A program made the position numbers and the translations under genes. From Haloferula helveola (GTDB lineage Bacteria > Verrucomicrobiota > Verrucomicrobiia > Verrucomicrobiales > Akkermansiaceae), in assembly GCF_037076345.1 (NCBI RefSeq), contig NZ_AP024702.1, positions 4,340,001 to 4,404,000 of the forward strand: a stretch of 64,000 nt of DNA, given 5' to 3'. How positions within the stretch are numbered: the stretch's first letter is position 1; the number at the start of each line of letters is the position of its first letter. The notes beneath the pieces are model-generated. The model did no database searches. It was not told the DNA's origin and saw only the letters and a list, made by a program, of their open reading frames with translations. Shown here one piece after another: positions 19,190 to 28,271 of the stretch.

Positions 19190-19872
19190 GGCAGGTAGAG
19201 GTCTTTGGGGAGTGAGGCTGCGATCTGGCGCAGGCGCTGGCGGGCGCGGAAGGCGCGGACCCGCACCAAGCCGGCGGGAGCGCCGGTGAGGTCGGACACC
19301 TCGGCGATGGGGCGTTCCTCGAGATCGAGCCAGACGACCAGCGCCCGCTCCGCCACCGGAAGCCGGGAGAGGAGGCGTTCCAGCAGCGAGCGGGCTTCAT
19401 CGGGGGAGAGCAGGACGGCCGACGCGTCGCTGGCGAAGCGGTCGTAGGCGAGCTGTTCGTCGGGCGAGAGCTCCGACCACAGCAGGTGCGGCCGGCGCGA
19501 GTGGTGCCGGAGGCGGTCGCGGCAGGTGCTGACGGCGATCCGGGCGACCCAGTGCTCCAGCGGGCTGGTTTCCTTGAACTGGGAGGCACGGGAGAAAACC
19601 TTGGCGAAGATTTCCTGCAGCAGGTCGTTCACCTGCTCGCGGCGGGGCAGGTGGGCATTGACAATTTTCGCCACCAGCGGGTGGAGCCGCTCGACCAGCT
19701 CCTCGGCGGCGGAATCATCGCCACCGAGCCAGCTCCGGAGCAATTCGCTCGTCGCGGGGGTCGGGTCTTCTGCCAAAACGGGGGAACTCGCACGATGCTG
19801 GGCAGGGCTCTCGCAACGCGTGAAGAACAAACGTGCGACATCCGCGACCGGAAATGTCAGAGCCTGGGCCAT
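19186..19872 (-). CDS. ECF-type RNA polymerase sigma factor
   Basis: 228 residues from the ATG at 19872. Sigma region 2 is at about 45-125 (ELLRSWLGGDDSAAEELVERL, then VNDLLQEIFAKVF and WVARIAVSTCRDRLR), and a region 4 helix-turn-helix is at about 160-218 (LPVAERALVVWLDLEERPIAEVSDLTG). The start is uncertain: a TTG at 19776 giving MAEDPTPATSELL would produce a more usual ECF length. The frame stays open far upstream, antisense to the helicase gene, but that part is not coding. It heads the operon with the small membrane protein and the Spy-like protein. Confidence 0.8.
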   Translation of the reverse strand: MAQALTFPVADVARLFFTRCESPAQHRASSPVLAEDPTPATSELLRSWLGGDDSAAEELVERLHPLVAKIVNAHLPRREQVNDLLQEIFAKVFSRASQFKETSPLEHWVARIAVSTCRDRLRHHSRRPHLLWSELSPDEQLAYDRFASDASAVLLSPDEARSLLERLLSRLPVAERALVVWLDLEERPIAEVSDLTGAPAGLVRVRAFRARQRLRQIAASLPKDLYLP

Positions 19873-19960
19873 CCAGAGTCGGTGACGACGGAGAGGGGCG
19901 GGTGTTACAGCGAAGTCGTCATTTTTTTCTGAAGTGGTCCTGCCCAGCTTGGCTTCACGC

Positions 19961-19991
19961 TTGAGACGCCCTCCCGACCGGCCTTTAGTCC
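19961..19991 (+). promoter_or_regulatory. candidate promoter of hrpA
   Basis: TTGAGA at 19961-19966 is followed after 17 bases by TTTAGT (19984-19989), about 15 bases before the ATG at 20005. It resembles the spacing seen before phoH, fabD and the YlbF gene. Weak match to sigma-70 consensus. Confidence 0.25.
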
Positions 19992-20004
19992 GCGCGCGGA
20001 GCGG

Positions 20005-23000
20005 ATGGATCGGAAACTGCCGACATTGAATTATCCCGAGGCGCTGCCGGTGGTCGAGCGTCGCGGGGAGATCGTGGACGCGATCCGGCGCTCGCAGGTG
20101 GTGGTGGTGGTGAGCGAGACGGGCTCCGGAAAAACCACGCAGCTCCCAAAGATGGTGGTGGAGGCGCTGCAAGCGGAGAGCGAAGAGCGTGGAGCGCAGG
20201 GTCAGACTCCCGGCTCGCCCCGTTTGGTCGGTTGCACGCAGCCGCGGCGGATCGCGGCGGCGAGTGTGGCGGAGCGGGTGGCGGAGGAACTCAAGGTGCC
20301 GCTGGGCGGGTTCGTCGGGTATCAGGTGCGCTTCGAGGATCGGACGTCGAAGGAGACCCGGATCAAATTCATGACCGACGGCATCCTGCTGGCTGAGACG
20401 CAGGGGGATCCGAATCTGAAACGCTACGACGCGCTGATCCTCGATGAGGCACACGAGCGCTCGCTGAACATCGACTTCCTGCTTGGATATCTGAAGCGGC
20501 TGCTCGAGCGGAGGAAGGACCTGAAGTTGGTGATCTCCTCGGCGACGCTCGATGCGGGGGCGTTCGCGGGGTTTTTCGGAGCGGGACGCTCCGATCACGG
20601 ACTGGAGCGGGACGCTCCAGCCACGGTGCCGGTCATCGAGGCCGAAGGGCGGACCTTTCCGGTGGATGAGGTGTTCCTGCCGGGTGACGAGGACGAGGAT
20701 CTCGCGAATGGCGTGGTGCGGGCGGTTGATTGGCTGACCGATACCGGCGAGTCGGGGGATGTGCTGGTATTCCTTCCCGGCGAGCGGGAAATTCGCGACT
20801 GCGCCGATGCACTGGAAGGGCGGCGGTATCGCAATACCGAGGTGCTGCCCTTGTTCGCGAGGCTCGGCCTGGGCGATCAGCAGCGGGTATTTCACCCGGG
20901 GCCGAAGCGGCGCTTGGTACTGGCGACGAATGTGGCCGAGACCTCGCTGACGATTCCACGGATCGTTTGCGTCGTGGATTCGGGGCTGGCGCGCGTGAGC
21001 CGGTGGAGTCCGGGGCGGGGGGTGCAGCGTCTGCAGATCGAGGAGGTCAGCCAGGCGAGCGCCCGGCAGCGGAAAGGGCGGTGCGGCCGGATCAGCGAGG
21101 GAATCTGCGTGCGGCTCTACGACGAGGAAAATCTCGATACGCGGCCGGAGTTCACCGATCCCGAGATCCGGCGGAGTTCGCTGGCGGGTGTGATCCTGAG
21201 GATGAAGTCGCTCGGGCTGCCGGAGATCGAGAGCTTTCCGTTTCTCGATCCGCCGGCACCGAAGGCGGTCTCCGAAGGGTATCGTACTTTGCGCGAGGTC
21301 GGAGCGCTGGACCGCGACAAGGAGCTGACCGAGTCGGGCCGGATGATGTCGCGGATGCCGGTCGATCCGCGTCTGGCGCGGATGCTGATGGAGGCCGAGC
21401 ACGAAGGAGTGCTGGCCGAAGTGCTGCCGGTGGTGGCGGGACTGGAGACGCAGGACCCGCGCGAGCGGCCGAAGGAAAAGCAGAAGGAGGCGGACAAGGC
21501 GCACGGCAAGTGGCGCCACGAGGAAAGCGACTTCCTTTCCATGCTGCGGCTGTGGAATGAGGTGCAGGCATTCCGCAAGGGGCGTGGCTGGCATGGCAAC
21601 CGGCTGCGGAAGTTCTGTCGCGAGAACTTCGTGAACTACCGTCGCGTGACGGAGTGGCGGAACGTGCATGACGAACTGGCGGAGCAGTTTGGTGGGGAGG
21701 TTGTCGGTCGGGGAAGGGGGAAAAGGCAAAGGGGAGCGGGACGCTCCTTGCACGGACTGGAGCGGGACGCTCCAGCTACGGTGGAGTTGCCGGACTATGC
21801 GGCGTTCCACCGGGCGTTGCTGGCCGGGGTGCCGCGGCAGTTCGGGTTGTGGGATCGCGAGGAAAAGGCGTATCGCTCGGCGAGCGGCGGGTTTTTCGCG
21901 GTGTTTCCCGGCTCGGGACTTTTCGGCGGCAAACGATGGGAGTGGTCGATGGCGATGGAGTTGGTCGAGACGACCCGGCTGTGGGCGCGACGCCTCGCGC
22001 GGATCGATCCCGCATGGGTCGAGCAAGTGGCGCCGCATCTCTGCCGCAGCCGCTACTCCGACGGCCACTGGGAGGAGGGCCAGGGAGCGGTGTACGCCAA
22101 GGAAACGGTCATCTGCGGCGGTCTGCCGATCGTGAGCGGTCGCCGGGTGCACTTCGGGCGGATCGACCCGTCGGCGGCGCGGAAGATCTTCATCCGCGAG
22201 GGGCTGATGCAGGGCGGTGTGAAGGGAAAGTCGCGGATCGTCGACAGGCTGCGGGAACTGCGTGAGGAGATCGAGGGGATCGAGCACAAGCTGCGCCGTC
22301 GCAACGGGCTCTGGAGCGAGGAGGCGGTGCTGGATTTCTACGAAAGCCGCCTGCCGCAGGGGATGAGCACCGCGAAGGCCTTCCATCGCTGGCGCAAGGA
22401 TCACGAGGAGACCAACCTGCCCGGTCGCGAGGATGTGGTGCTGGAGGATCTGGACGGACTGGATCTCACGGGCTTTCCCGACTGGGTCGGGCACGATGGG
22501 CAGGAATACGCGGTTTACTACCAATGCGACCCCGGGGCCCGCGACGACGGCGTGACGCTTGGCGTGCACATTGACCAACTGCCGCATGTGCCGGACTGGC
22601 TGCCGGGGTGGGGGGTTCCGGGAGAGCTTGAGCGTCGTGCCGAGTGGATGATCCGCTCGTTGCCGAAGGACCTGCGCCGTTCGTGCCAGCCGGTGGCGGA
22701 GAATGCGGCGCGCTTCTCCGACGAGTGGCGGGATCGGGAGAAGGATGCCCCGTGTGAACTACGGCTCGCGCAGTATTTGAGTCGCGTGACCGGGTTCGAG
22801 ATCGAAGCGGGCGACTTCGATGTGTCACGCTTGCCCGACGAATTGGTGACCAAGGTCTGGATCTGCGACGACGATGGCAAGGAACTGGGTTTCAGTTCGG
22901 ATCTTCCGGGGTTGAAGCGGACACTCGGTCGACTGGTGACCGAACGGTTCGAGGAGTCGGCGAACGAGGAGTGGGAAAGCAGCGGGCTGAAGACGTGGCC

Positions 23001-23793
23001 TGAGTTCGAGATTCCATCGGAGGTGGAACTTGGCTCGGGGACGGCCTATCCCGCGTTGGTCGACGAGGGGGATTGCGTCGGGACGCGGGCTTTTTCGAAG
23101 CCGGCCGAAGCGGCGGAGTCGCATCGGGCGGGTGTCGCGCGGCTGCTGATGCTCCGCCAACCGGAGCAGGTCGCCTACGTGCGCAAGAAGATGCCGCTGG
23201 GCCTGATGGCGAAGGTCGAGTTGCCGCGCATGAACTGCGACCCGTCGGATCTGATCGCCCTAGCGGCGGAAGGTGCGCTCGGGACGGGACGCATCGCGAC
23301 CGCGGAGGAATTCGAGCGCCGGGCCGAGATCGCGCGCGGTGAGTGGTGGGGCGCGGCGTTGAAGATCGGGCAGGCGATGGATGCGACGGTCGAGGCCCTG
23401 CAGCCGGTGCGCGAGAAGCTCCACGGCATGCGCGAGGACCGTCACCTCGGAGAGATCGCCGACGACCTCGATGAGGAACTGGCGTGGCTTTTCCGCAGCC
23501 GTTTCGCGTGGCACGCGGGATTCGCCCGTCTGACCGACTACGCCCGCTTCCCGAAGGCGATACTGTCGCGGATCGGAAGACTCAAGAGCCTGCCGATCGC
23601 CAAGGATCTCGAGAAGATGGACCGCGTGCGCGACTACTGGCAGCCGTGGTTCGTCGCGTGGACCGCCAAGCCGGATGATCCGGCATTGTGGGCCTACGGC
23701 TGGTTGCTCGAGGAGTTCCGGATTTCGCTGTTCGCCCCGGATGTGCCGGTGGCGATGAAGGTCAGCGAGAAGGCCCTGAAGAAAGGCTGGTGA
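20005..23793 (+). CDS. hrpA: HrpA-type DEAH-box ATP-dependent RNA helicase with two in-frame repeat insertions
   Basis: 1262 residues, the usual HrpA length. Motif I ETGSGKTTQ is at 38-46, motif II DEAH at 147-150, and SAT at 179-181. Helicase core, winged-helix/HA2 and the long C-terminal DUF3418-type region follow in the expected order. HrpA proteins unwind RNA and resolve stalled ribosomes. Two near-identical stretches (AGRSDHGLERDAPAT from residue 194, and AGRSLHGLERDAPAT about 385 residues later) are encoded by palindromic DNA repeats at 20578-20628 and 21733-21783 and interrupt otherwise family-like sequence. Both are 51 bases, so the frame is kept. The gene is monocistronic and convergent with the Dabb gene. 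Confidence 0.95.
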   Translation: MDRKLPTLNYPEALPVVERRGEIVDAIRRSQVVVVVSETGSGKTTQLPKMVVEALQAESEERGAQGQTPGSPRLVGCTQPRRIAAASVAERVAEELKVPLGGFVGYQVRFEDRTSKETRIKFMTDGILLAETQGDPNLKRYDALILDEAHERSLNIDFLLGYLKRLLERRKDLKLVISSATLDAGAFAGFFGAGRSDHGLERDAPATVPVIEAEGRTFPVDEVFLPGDEDEDLANGVVRAVDWLTDTGESGDVLVFLPGEREIRDCADALEGRRYRNTEVLPLFARLGLGDQQRVFHPGPKRRLVLATNVAETSLTIPRIVCVVDSGLARVSRWSPGRGVQRLQIEEVSQASARQRKGRCGRISEGICVRLYDEENLDTRPEFTDPEIRRSSLAGVILRMKSLGLPEIESFPFLDPPAPKAVSEGYRTLREVGALDRDKELTESGRMMSRMPVDPRLARMLMEAEHEGVLAEVLPVVAGLETQDPRERPKEKQKEADKAHGKWRHEESDFLSMLRLWNEVQAFRKGRGWHGNRLRKFCRENFVNYRRVTEWRNVHDELAEQFGGEVVGRGRGKRQRGAGRSLHGLERDAPATVELPDYAAFHRALLAGVPRQFGLWDREEKAYRSASGGFFAVFPGSGLFGGKRWEWSMAMELVETTRLWARRLARIDPAWVEQVAPHLCRSRYSDGHWEEGQGAVYAKETVICGGLPIVSGRRVHFGRIDPSAARKIFIREGLMQGGVKGKSRIVDRLRELREEIEGIEHKLRRRNGLWSEEAVLDFYESRLPQGMSTAKAFHRWRKDHEETNLPGREDVVLEDLDGLDLTGFPDWVGHDGQEYAVYYQCDPGARDDGVTLGVHIDQLPHVPDWLPGWGVPGELERRAEWMIRSLPKDLRRSCQPVAENAARFSDEWRDREKDAPCELRLAQYLSRVTGFEIEAGDFDVSRLPDELVTKVWICDDDGKELGFSSDLPGLKRTLGRLVTERFEESANEEWESSGLKTWPEFEIPSEVELGSGTAYPALVDEGDCVGTRAFSKPAEAAESHRAGVARLLMLRQPEQVAYVRKKMPLGLMAKVELPRMNCDPSDLIALAAEGALGTGRIATAEEFERRAEIARGEWWGAALKIGQAMDATVEALQPVREKLHGMREDRHLGEIADDLDEELAWLFRSRFAWHAGFARLTDYARFPKAILSRIGRLKSLPIAKDLEKMDRVRDYWQPWFVAWTAKPDDPALWAYGWLLEEFRISLFAPDVPVAMKVSEKALKKGW
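20578..20628 (+). repeat. in-gene palindromic repeat, family C copy 1
   Basis: Two hairpin units GGAGCGGGACGCTCC (6-bp stem, 3-base loop) at 20578-20592 and 20604-20618, separated by an 11-base spacer, lie inside the hrpA reading frame. Total 51 bases, a multiple of three. It encodes most of the AGRSDHGLERDAPAT insert between FFG and PVIEAEGRTFPV, two segments that are normally close together in HrpA proteins. Confidence 0.85.
21733..21783 (+). repeat. in-gene palindromic repeat, family C copy 2
   Basis: The same 51-base unit as at 20578-20628, with four differences by eye: three in the spacer and one near the 3' end. Hairpins lie at 21733-21747 and 21759-21773. It is read in the same frame and orientation as copy 1, giving AGRSLHGLERDAPAT just before ELPDYAAFHRALLAG. 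Confidence 0.85.
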
Positions 23794-23797
23794 GCCT

Positions 23798-24106
23798 TCA
23801 GCGGCCGGGCAGCAGGTCGCGCACCTGCACGCGCTCCCACCAAGTCGAGAACTTGTCGATGAACACCTGGTGGTCCGGGTGGCTTTGATAGGCGTCCTGA
23901 TCGTCGACGTTGGCGAAGCTTACCGAGGTCGCGTAGTCCCACGACTGGTCGACCACCGGCCGCTCCATCACAGGCGCCGGAGTGGCCCAGATGCCGCCGG
24001 TCATGAGCGGGATCTTGAGGAGTTCGTCGAGCCCCGCCTCGAAGGCGGCGAGGTCGGCCTCGTTCTTGTGCTCCTCCTTCAGCCAGAAATAGACGTGGTG
24101 TTCCAT
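23798..24106 (-). CDS. Dabb family (stress-responsive A/B barrel) protein
   Basis: 102 residues, a typical single-domain Dabb length. The N-terminus MEHHVYFWLKEE, the central SWDYATSVSFANVDDQDAY and the DHQVFIDKF segment match the ferredoxin-like alpha/beta barrel family, whose members dimerise and include stress proteins and small-molecule enzymes. The role here is unknown. It is cytoplasmic, with no signal peptide. It ends four bases from the end of hrpA on the opposite strand, so the two genes converge. Confidence 0.8.
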   Translation of the reverse strand: MEHHVYFWLKEEHKNEADLAAFEAGLDELLKIPLMTGGIWATPAPVMERPVVDQSWDYATSVSFANVDDQDAYQSHPDHQVFIDKFSTWWERVQVRDLLPGR

Positions 24107-24187
24107 GCCCCGGGGGCATAGCGGGCGGAGCCGGAGCGCGCAAGAGCTGGGCTCGACGCTCCCGAGCCGTTGCGGCGCCGCAGTCTT

Positions 24188-27076
24188 TTACGGCAGAAGC
24201 TCGATCTCGAAGAAGTAGTTGTCGGGCGAGCCGGGAATCGTGATTTCACGAATTGTCTCGGTCCCCGCATCGGCGGATACGATTCCTCCGAAAGGCAGCC
24301 ATTCCGTCAGGCCGGAGCTGCCGTGGATCTGAAAGCTCGTGCCTGGCGCGGATGGCCATGACAACCGGAAATCGCCCGCCTGCAGCGGTGTGATCGTTGC
24401 GCGGAAGGCCTCCGTCGGATCCAGGGGATCGAGCCCGAGCCGGACCTCCGCGCCATCGCCGGTGGAATCGCCGTCGGTGTCGGACTTGTCTGCCGAGGTT
24501 TCGCCGTTGTCGACCAGGCCGTTGTCGTTGATGTCCTCGTCGTTGTCGGGGATGCCGTCCATATCCACATCCACCGTCGGGAGTTGAGGAGTGTGGAAGG
24601 GGTCGTCGGAGTAGGGCCGGGACGACTCGTTGAAGGTCGGCCAGAGAGTTCCCAATGGACCCCAGCCACCGTCGAAGCTGCGCGCCATCCCGCGGGCCAT
24701 GGTCATGACCCGCTCGGGATTCGTGCCGGAGACATCAACCGACTCGGTCGGGTCGGCGTCGAGGTCGTAGAGTTCGAAGGAATCAGGGGCGAAGCGATAG
24801 ATCAGCTTCCAGTTCTCCTCGCGGTAGATCGCGAAGTAGTCCTCGTTATGATCATTCGGCCAATACATCAACATTTCCTGCGGACGGTGGGTGCCGGGCG
24901 TGCCTTGCAAGTAGGGCGAGAGATCATGTCCATCGAGGGCGTGCGGCGGAGTCACACCGGTCACTCCGAGGACCGTCGGGAAGATGTCCCATACCGTCAC
25001 GATGTCGTCCTGTCGGCTCCCGGCAGCGATGGGAAGAGCCGTTTGAAAGGCATTTCCGGGGTCCGGCTTGGCCCACGAGACAAGCATCGGCACGCGAATG
25101 CCGCCTTCCCATTCGGTGGCCTTTTTGCCCCGCAGCGGAAAATCGCTGAAGGAACCGGATGCGAAGCCATCGGGGGTCGCCGCAGGTGAATCGCTACCAT
25201 TGTCGCCGAGGAAGATCACGAGCGTGTTCTCCGCCACGCCCAGTTGGTCGAGCTTGGTGAGAATGCCGCCGAGCGACTGGTCCATACCCTCGATCATGGT
25301 GGCGAAGGCCCGGTGGTTGCTGTTCACCCCGGTCGAGTAATCCCCAGTGGCATTCGGATCGGTGGTGAATGGCGAGTGGACCGCGTAGTGCGACATGTAG
25401 CCGAAGAACGGGACGCCATCATTCACCGCGTCTTCGATGGCGCTATTGATGGCCTGAGTGAGGGCATCGGTCAGGAAGGTCCCGGTGTTCTCCCACGGGT
25501 CCATGTTCGGTAGGTCTCCCCCGTAGTTTCCGGTGTAGGACGGGGGCTGCCCTCGGTAGCTGCCGCCGAGGTTGACGTCGAATCCGACCGCAAGGGGATC
25601 CGAGGCATAGCTCCCGTTCGAGCCGAAGTGGCCCTTGCCGCAGTGGATGGACCGATAGCCGGCATCACTGAGTACCTTGGGCATGGAGGTGGAGGCGTCG
25701 GCGGCCGCCATTCCGGTGCTCCTCCAGTTGTTGGGAGTGCTATGGGTGGTGGTGAACGGTGCCACCGCGTTGGGGGCGATGACGCCTGCCGGATTGACCT
25801 GCATGCACACTCCGTGGCGGAGCGTGTTGAATCCGGTCATCAGGCTGACACGCGTGGAGCTGCAAGCGGGAGTGGCGTAGGCCTGGGTGAACGTCATCCC
25901 CGTTGAAGCCAGGGCTTCCATGTTCGGAGTGACGTAGAAGTTGTTGAAGTTGTAGGACACGGGATTCCCGGAGCCGTCATGGATGAAGGGAACGGAAGTG
26001 TCGGTGATCCCCATGTCATCGACGAGGAAAACCAGGACGTTGGGACGGTCTGCCACCACCTGAAGATTCACCGTGACCTGGGACTGCACGCTTTCGGTGC
26101 CCAGCGTGGCGGTAAGGGTGTAGGTGGTGGCTTCGTTAACCGTGACGACGGTCGAACCGCCTCCTTCCGTGGTGAGAGCCGCCGCATCGATGCCTCCGGG
26201 GTCGAGAGTGAGGGTGTCGAAGTTGGATGCCTCCCAGGAGAGTTCGACCGTTCCTCCCGCCTCAACTGACGAGGAATCGGCGGTGAAGGAACTGATGACG
26301 GGCACGTCCGGAGCGGTTGCCGAGGTGAGCGTGATGCGGTCGATGTCGAACGAAGAGCCGGTCGTGCCGGTGTCCTGGACATAGGCCGCAACGTGCATGC
26401 TGCCATCCGTGCCGAGAACGGCAGCGAAGTCAGTGCCCAGATCCGCCCATGTGCCCGAGATGTTCACCTGATTGGGGGCACCAAGTCCGCTGGTCGTGAA
26501 GGTGAAGCCCGTAGAATCCAACGTCATCGTGGCCGTGAATCCATCGGCATCACCCGAGAAATCACCGCCAAGACCGAAGAGCGGGGCATCAGAATTGGCG
26601 TTGATGCCCGACGAGCGGTCTTGATACCGGAACAGGGCATTGTCGCTCTGCGCATCGACCGTCACCAGTAGCCTGCTTTCCTCGGCATCTCCCGCGAAGA
26701 GCCAGCTGTCGTTGGTCTGCAAGCTGAAGAATACCCGCTCAATGCCACCGGCCGAACCAAAGTCCAGGCCGTCCACCTCCCACGTGGTGGTGTAGGTCAG
26801 ACTCGAATTCGAAATGTCGAACGCGTTGGCGCTGCGAATGCCCGTCGTATTGCTGCCATTGCCGTCGATGATTTGGGCCGACGACCCGCTCTCGCTGACC
26901 GAGCCAATGGTGTTTACCCCATTATCCTGAATGACAAAGCCGCCGCCCGTATCATCATTGGTGGCGAGGTTGCCATTGTTGAAGTCGTCGTCGAGCAGTG
27001 TGCCGGTCGCTGCGGATGCGGATCCGGCAATCAGCATCAAGGCAAGTCCAAGGGCAAGTTTCTCCGGATGGGTCAT
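24188..27076 (-). CDS. secreted multidomain sulfatase with N-terminal paralogous module and calcium-binding tail
   Basis: 962 residues with a signal peptide (LALGLALMLIAGSASAA). Residues 25-252 are a beta-rich, lectin-like module also found in the next two genes. An Ig/PKD-like domain follows (257-340), then the sulfatase domain from RPNVLVFLVDDMG (metal Asp353/354). The active-site segment is CSSTRVSLMTG with Cys405; the usual CxPxR has Ser in place of Pro. HCGKGHFG and GDNG motifs follow. Aspartate-rich repeats at about 790-860 (DVDMDGIPDND, DTDGDSTGDG) look Ca2+-binding. It probably desulfates an external sulfated glycan after formylglycine formation; the substrate is unknown. Confidence 0.9.
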   Translation of the reverse strand: MTHPEKLALGLALMLIAGSASAATGTLLDDDFNNGNLATNDDTGGGFVIQDNGVNTIGSVSESGSSAQIIDGNGSNTTGIRSANAFDISNSSLTYTTTWEVDGLDFGSAGGIERVFFSLQTNDSWLFAGDAEESRLLVTVDAQSDNALFRYQDRSSGINANSDAPLFGLGGDFSGDADGFTATMTLDSTGFTFTTSGLGAPNQVNISGTWADLGTDFAAVLGTDGSMHVAAYVQDTGTTGSSFDIDRITLTSATAPDVPVISSFTADSSSVEAGGTVELSWEASNFDTLTLDPGGIDAAALTTEGGGSTVVTVNEATTYTLTATLGTESVQSQVTVNLQVVADRPNVLVFLVDDMGITDTSVPFIHDGSGNPVSYNFNNFYVTPNMEALASTGMTFTQAYATPACSSTRVSLMTGFNTLRHGVCMQVNPAGVIAPNAVAPFTTTHSTPNNWRSTGMAAADASTSMPKVLSDAGYRSIHCGKGHFGSNGSYASDPLAVGFDVNLGGSYRGQPPSYTGNYGGDLPNMDPWENTGTFLTDALTQAINSAIEDAVNDGVPFFGYMSHYAVHSPFTTDPNATGDYSTGVNSNHRAFATMIEGMDQSLGGILTKLDQLGVAENTLVIFLGDNGSDSPAATPDGFASGSFSDFPLRGKKATEWEGGIRVPMLVSWAKPDPGNAFQTALPIAAGSRQDDIVTVWDIFPTVLGVTGVTPPHALDGHDLSPYLQGTPGTHRPQEMLMYWPNDHNEDYFAIYREENWKLIYRFAPDSFELYDLDADPTESVDVSGTNPERVMTMARGMARSFDGGWGPLGTLWPTFNESSRPYSDDPFHTPQLPTVDVDMDGIPDNDEDINDNGLVDNGETSADKSDTDGDSTGDGAEVRLGLDPLDPTEAFRATITPLQAGDFRLSWPSAPGTSFQIHGSSGLTEWLPFGGIVSADAGTETIREITIPGSPDNYFFEIELLP

Positions 27077-27123
27077 GCTTGAGGGTCAAAGGAGTTCGGA
27101 GGTGCACCTTGTGCCGCGGCCGG

Positions 27124-27137
27124 TCGGAACGTTCCGA
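27124..27137. repeat. 14-base perfect palindrome between sulfatase and paralog gene
   Basis: TCGGAACGTTCCGA is a perfect palindrome in the 108-base gap upstream of the sulfatase gene (start 27076) and downstream of the gene ending at 27185. It could be an operator for the sulfatase or part of a weak terminator. No T-tract follows on either strand. Confidence 0.35.
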
Positions 27138-27184
27138 TCTTCGAGGCTCCTATTGGGGCGGTTCGGGAGCACGGTGTTTCGGGC

Positions 27185-28225
27185 TTAATCCTCGATCACC
27201 GCGAAGAAGCGTCTTGTGCCGATGGGGATGACATTCATGAGCGTGTTGGTGCCCGTCCCCGAGGGAGCAATGCTGTCGTAGGTGGTGACACCGTCGTTGT
27301 ACGTCGCCCAGGTGCTGATCGCGGCCGCGAGGTCGGTGGAACTCACCAGGCGGTAGACCTTCCCTTCCTGGCTATTCCACTCGAAGTCATAGTTTGCGCC
27401 GTTCGGGGAGATCTTCAGCACGATGGGGAGAGACGATGTGATCGAATCCGCCATGCTGATGCGGTCGATGTCGAGCACCTGACCGGTGGTTCGGATATTC
27501 TGGTTGTAAATGGCAACATGCATCGGGCCATCGGTCCCAAGAACGGTGGCGAAATCGGCAGAAGTTCCGGGGTCATCATCATCCAGCAGATTCGCCCAAG
27601 TGTCGGAGATGTTGACCTGGGTGGTGGCATCGAGTCCGGTTGTGGTGAAGCTGAATCCACTTGAGTCGAGGGTCATCGTCGCCGTGAAGCCATCGGTGTC
27701 AGTCGCGAATGCCCCGACGCTGAAGTCAGCCGTGGTGAAGTTGTTGTTGGTTCCCCCGGACCGGTTCTGGTAGCGGAGATAGGCTCGATCGGCCTCCGCG
27801 TCCAGATCGACGATGATCCTGCTTTCCTCATTATCTCCCGCAAAGGGAAAGCTGTCGTTGGTTTGCAATGCGAACAGCAGCCTCCTCACAGTGCCGGTGG
27901 TGTCTTCCAAGTCCCAGCCCGACACCTCCCATGTGACGGTGTAAGTCAGCCCGGAGTCGGATAGATCGAAGGTATTGATGCTTCGAATGCCCGTGGTATT
28001 GGAGCCGTTACCCTCTGTGATTCGGGCGATCGTGCCGGTTTCAGCAACCGAGCCATCTGTGTTGACCCCGTTGGTTTGCATGACGAAGCCGCCGCCGATG
28101 CCGGAATTGGTGGCGAGGTCATTGTTATCGAAGTCGTCATCCAGAAGCGTGTTTGCGGATGCGAGGTAGCTGCTGAAGAGGATCGTGCCCGCCGTTAGCA
28201 AGGCAGCGTGCGTGGAGCTTGTCAT
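27185..28225 (-). CDS. secreted paralog of the sulfatase N-terminal module
   Basis: 346 residues with a signal peptide (about 1-24). Residues 25-255 closely follow the sulfatase N-terminal module: LLDDDFDNNDLATNSGIGGG, GNGSNTTGIRSINTFDLS, DTDGFTATMTLDSSGF and DGPMHVAIYNQN all have counterparts there. The C-terminal 90 residues (KISPNGANYDFEWNSQEGKVY onwards) are a short beta domain like the C-terminal segments often found on verrucomicrobial exoproteins. No catalytic residues were recognised. A lectin-like or structural role is inferred from the fold pattern only. It lies 46 bases downstream of the PEP-CTERM paralog. Confidence 0.75.
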   Translation of the reverse strand: MTSSTHAALLTAGTILFSSYLASANTLLDDDFDNNDLATNSGIGGGFVMQTNGVNTDGSVAETGTIARITEGNGSNTTGIRSINTFDLSDSGLTYTVTWEVSGWDLEDTTGTVRRLLFALQTNDSFPFAGDNEESRIIVDLDAEADRAYLRYQNRSGGTNNNFTTADFSVGAFATDTDGFTATMTLDSSGFSFTTTGLDATTQVNISDTWANLLDDDDPGTSADFATVLGTDGPMHVAIYNQNIRTTGQVLDIDRISMADSITSSLPIVLKISPNGANYDFEWNSQEGKVYRLVSSTDLAAAISTWATYNDGVTTYDSIAPSGTGTNTLMNVIPIGTRRFFAVIED

Positions 28226-28271
28226 GGGTCTTTGTTTTGCTGGGAAGTGTGTATCCCGTAGTCTCAGATCT

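Noticed and set aside
19873-22587. Very long minus-strand open frame antisense to hrpA, continuous with the sigma factor gene
   Set aside because: Low-complexity Pro/Arg/His/Leu composition without family resemblance; it is the mirror of a strongly biased GC-rich coding strand. Only the part from 19872 down is sigma factor.
24171-24182. TGCGGCGCCGCA palindrome as terminator of the sulfatase gene
   Set aside because: Short, with no T-tract on the minus strand after it; GC-rich palindromes of this size arise easily here.
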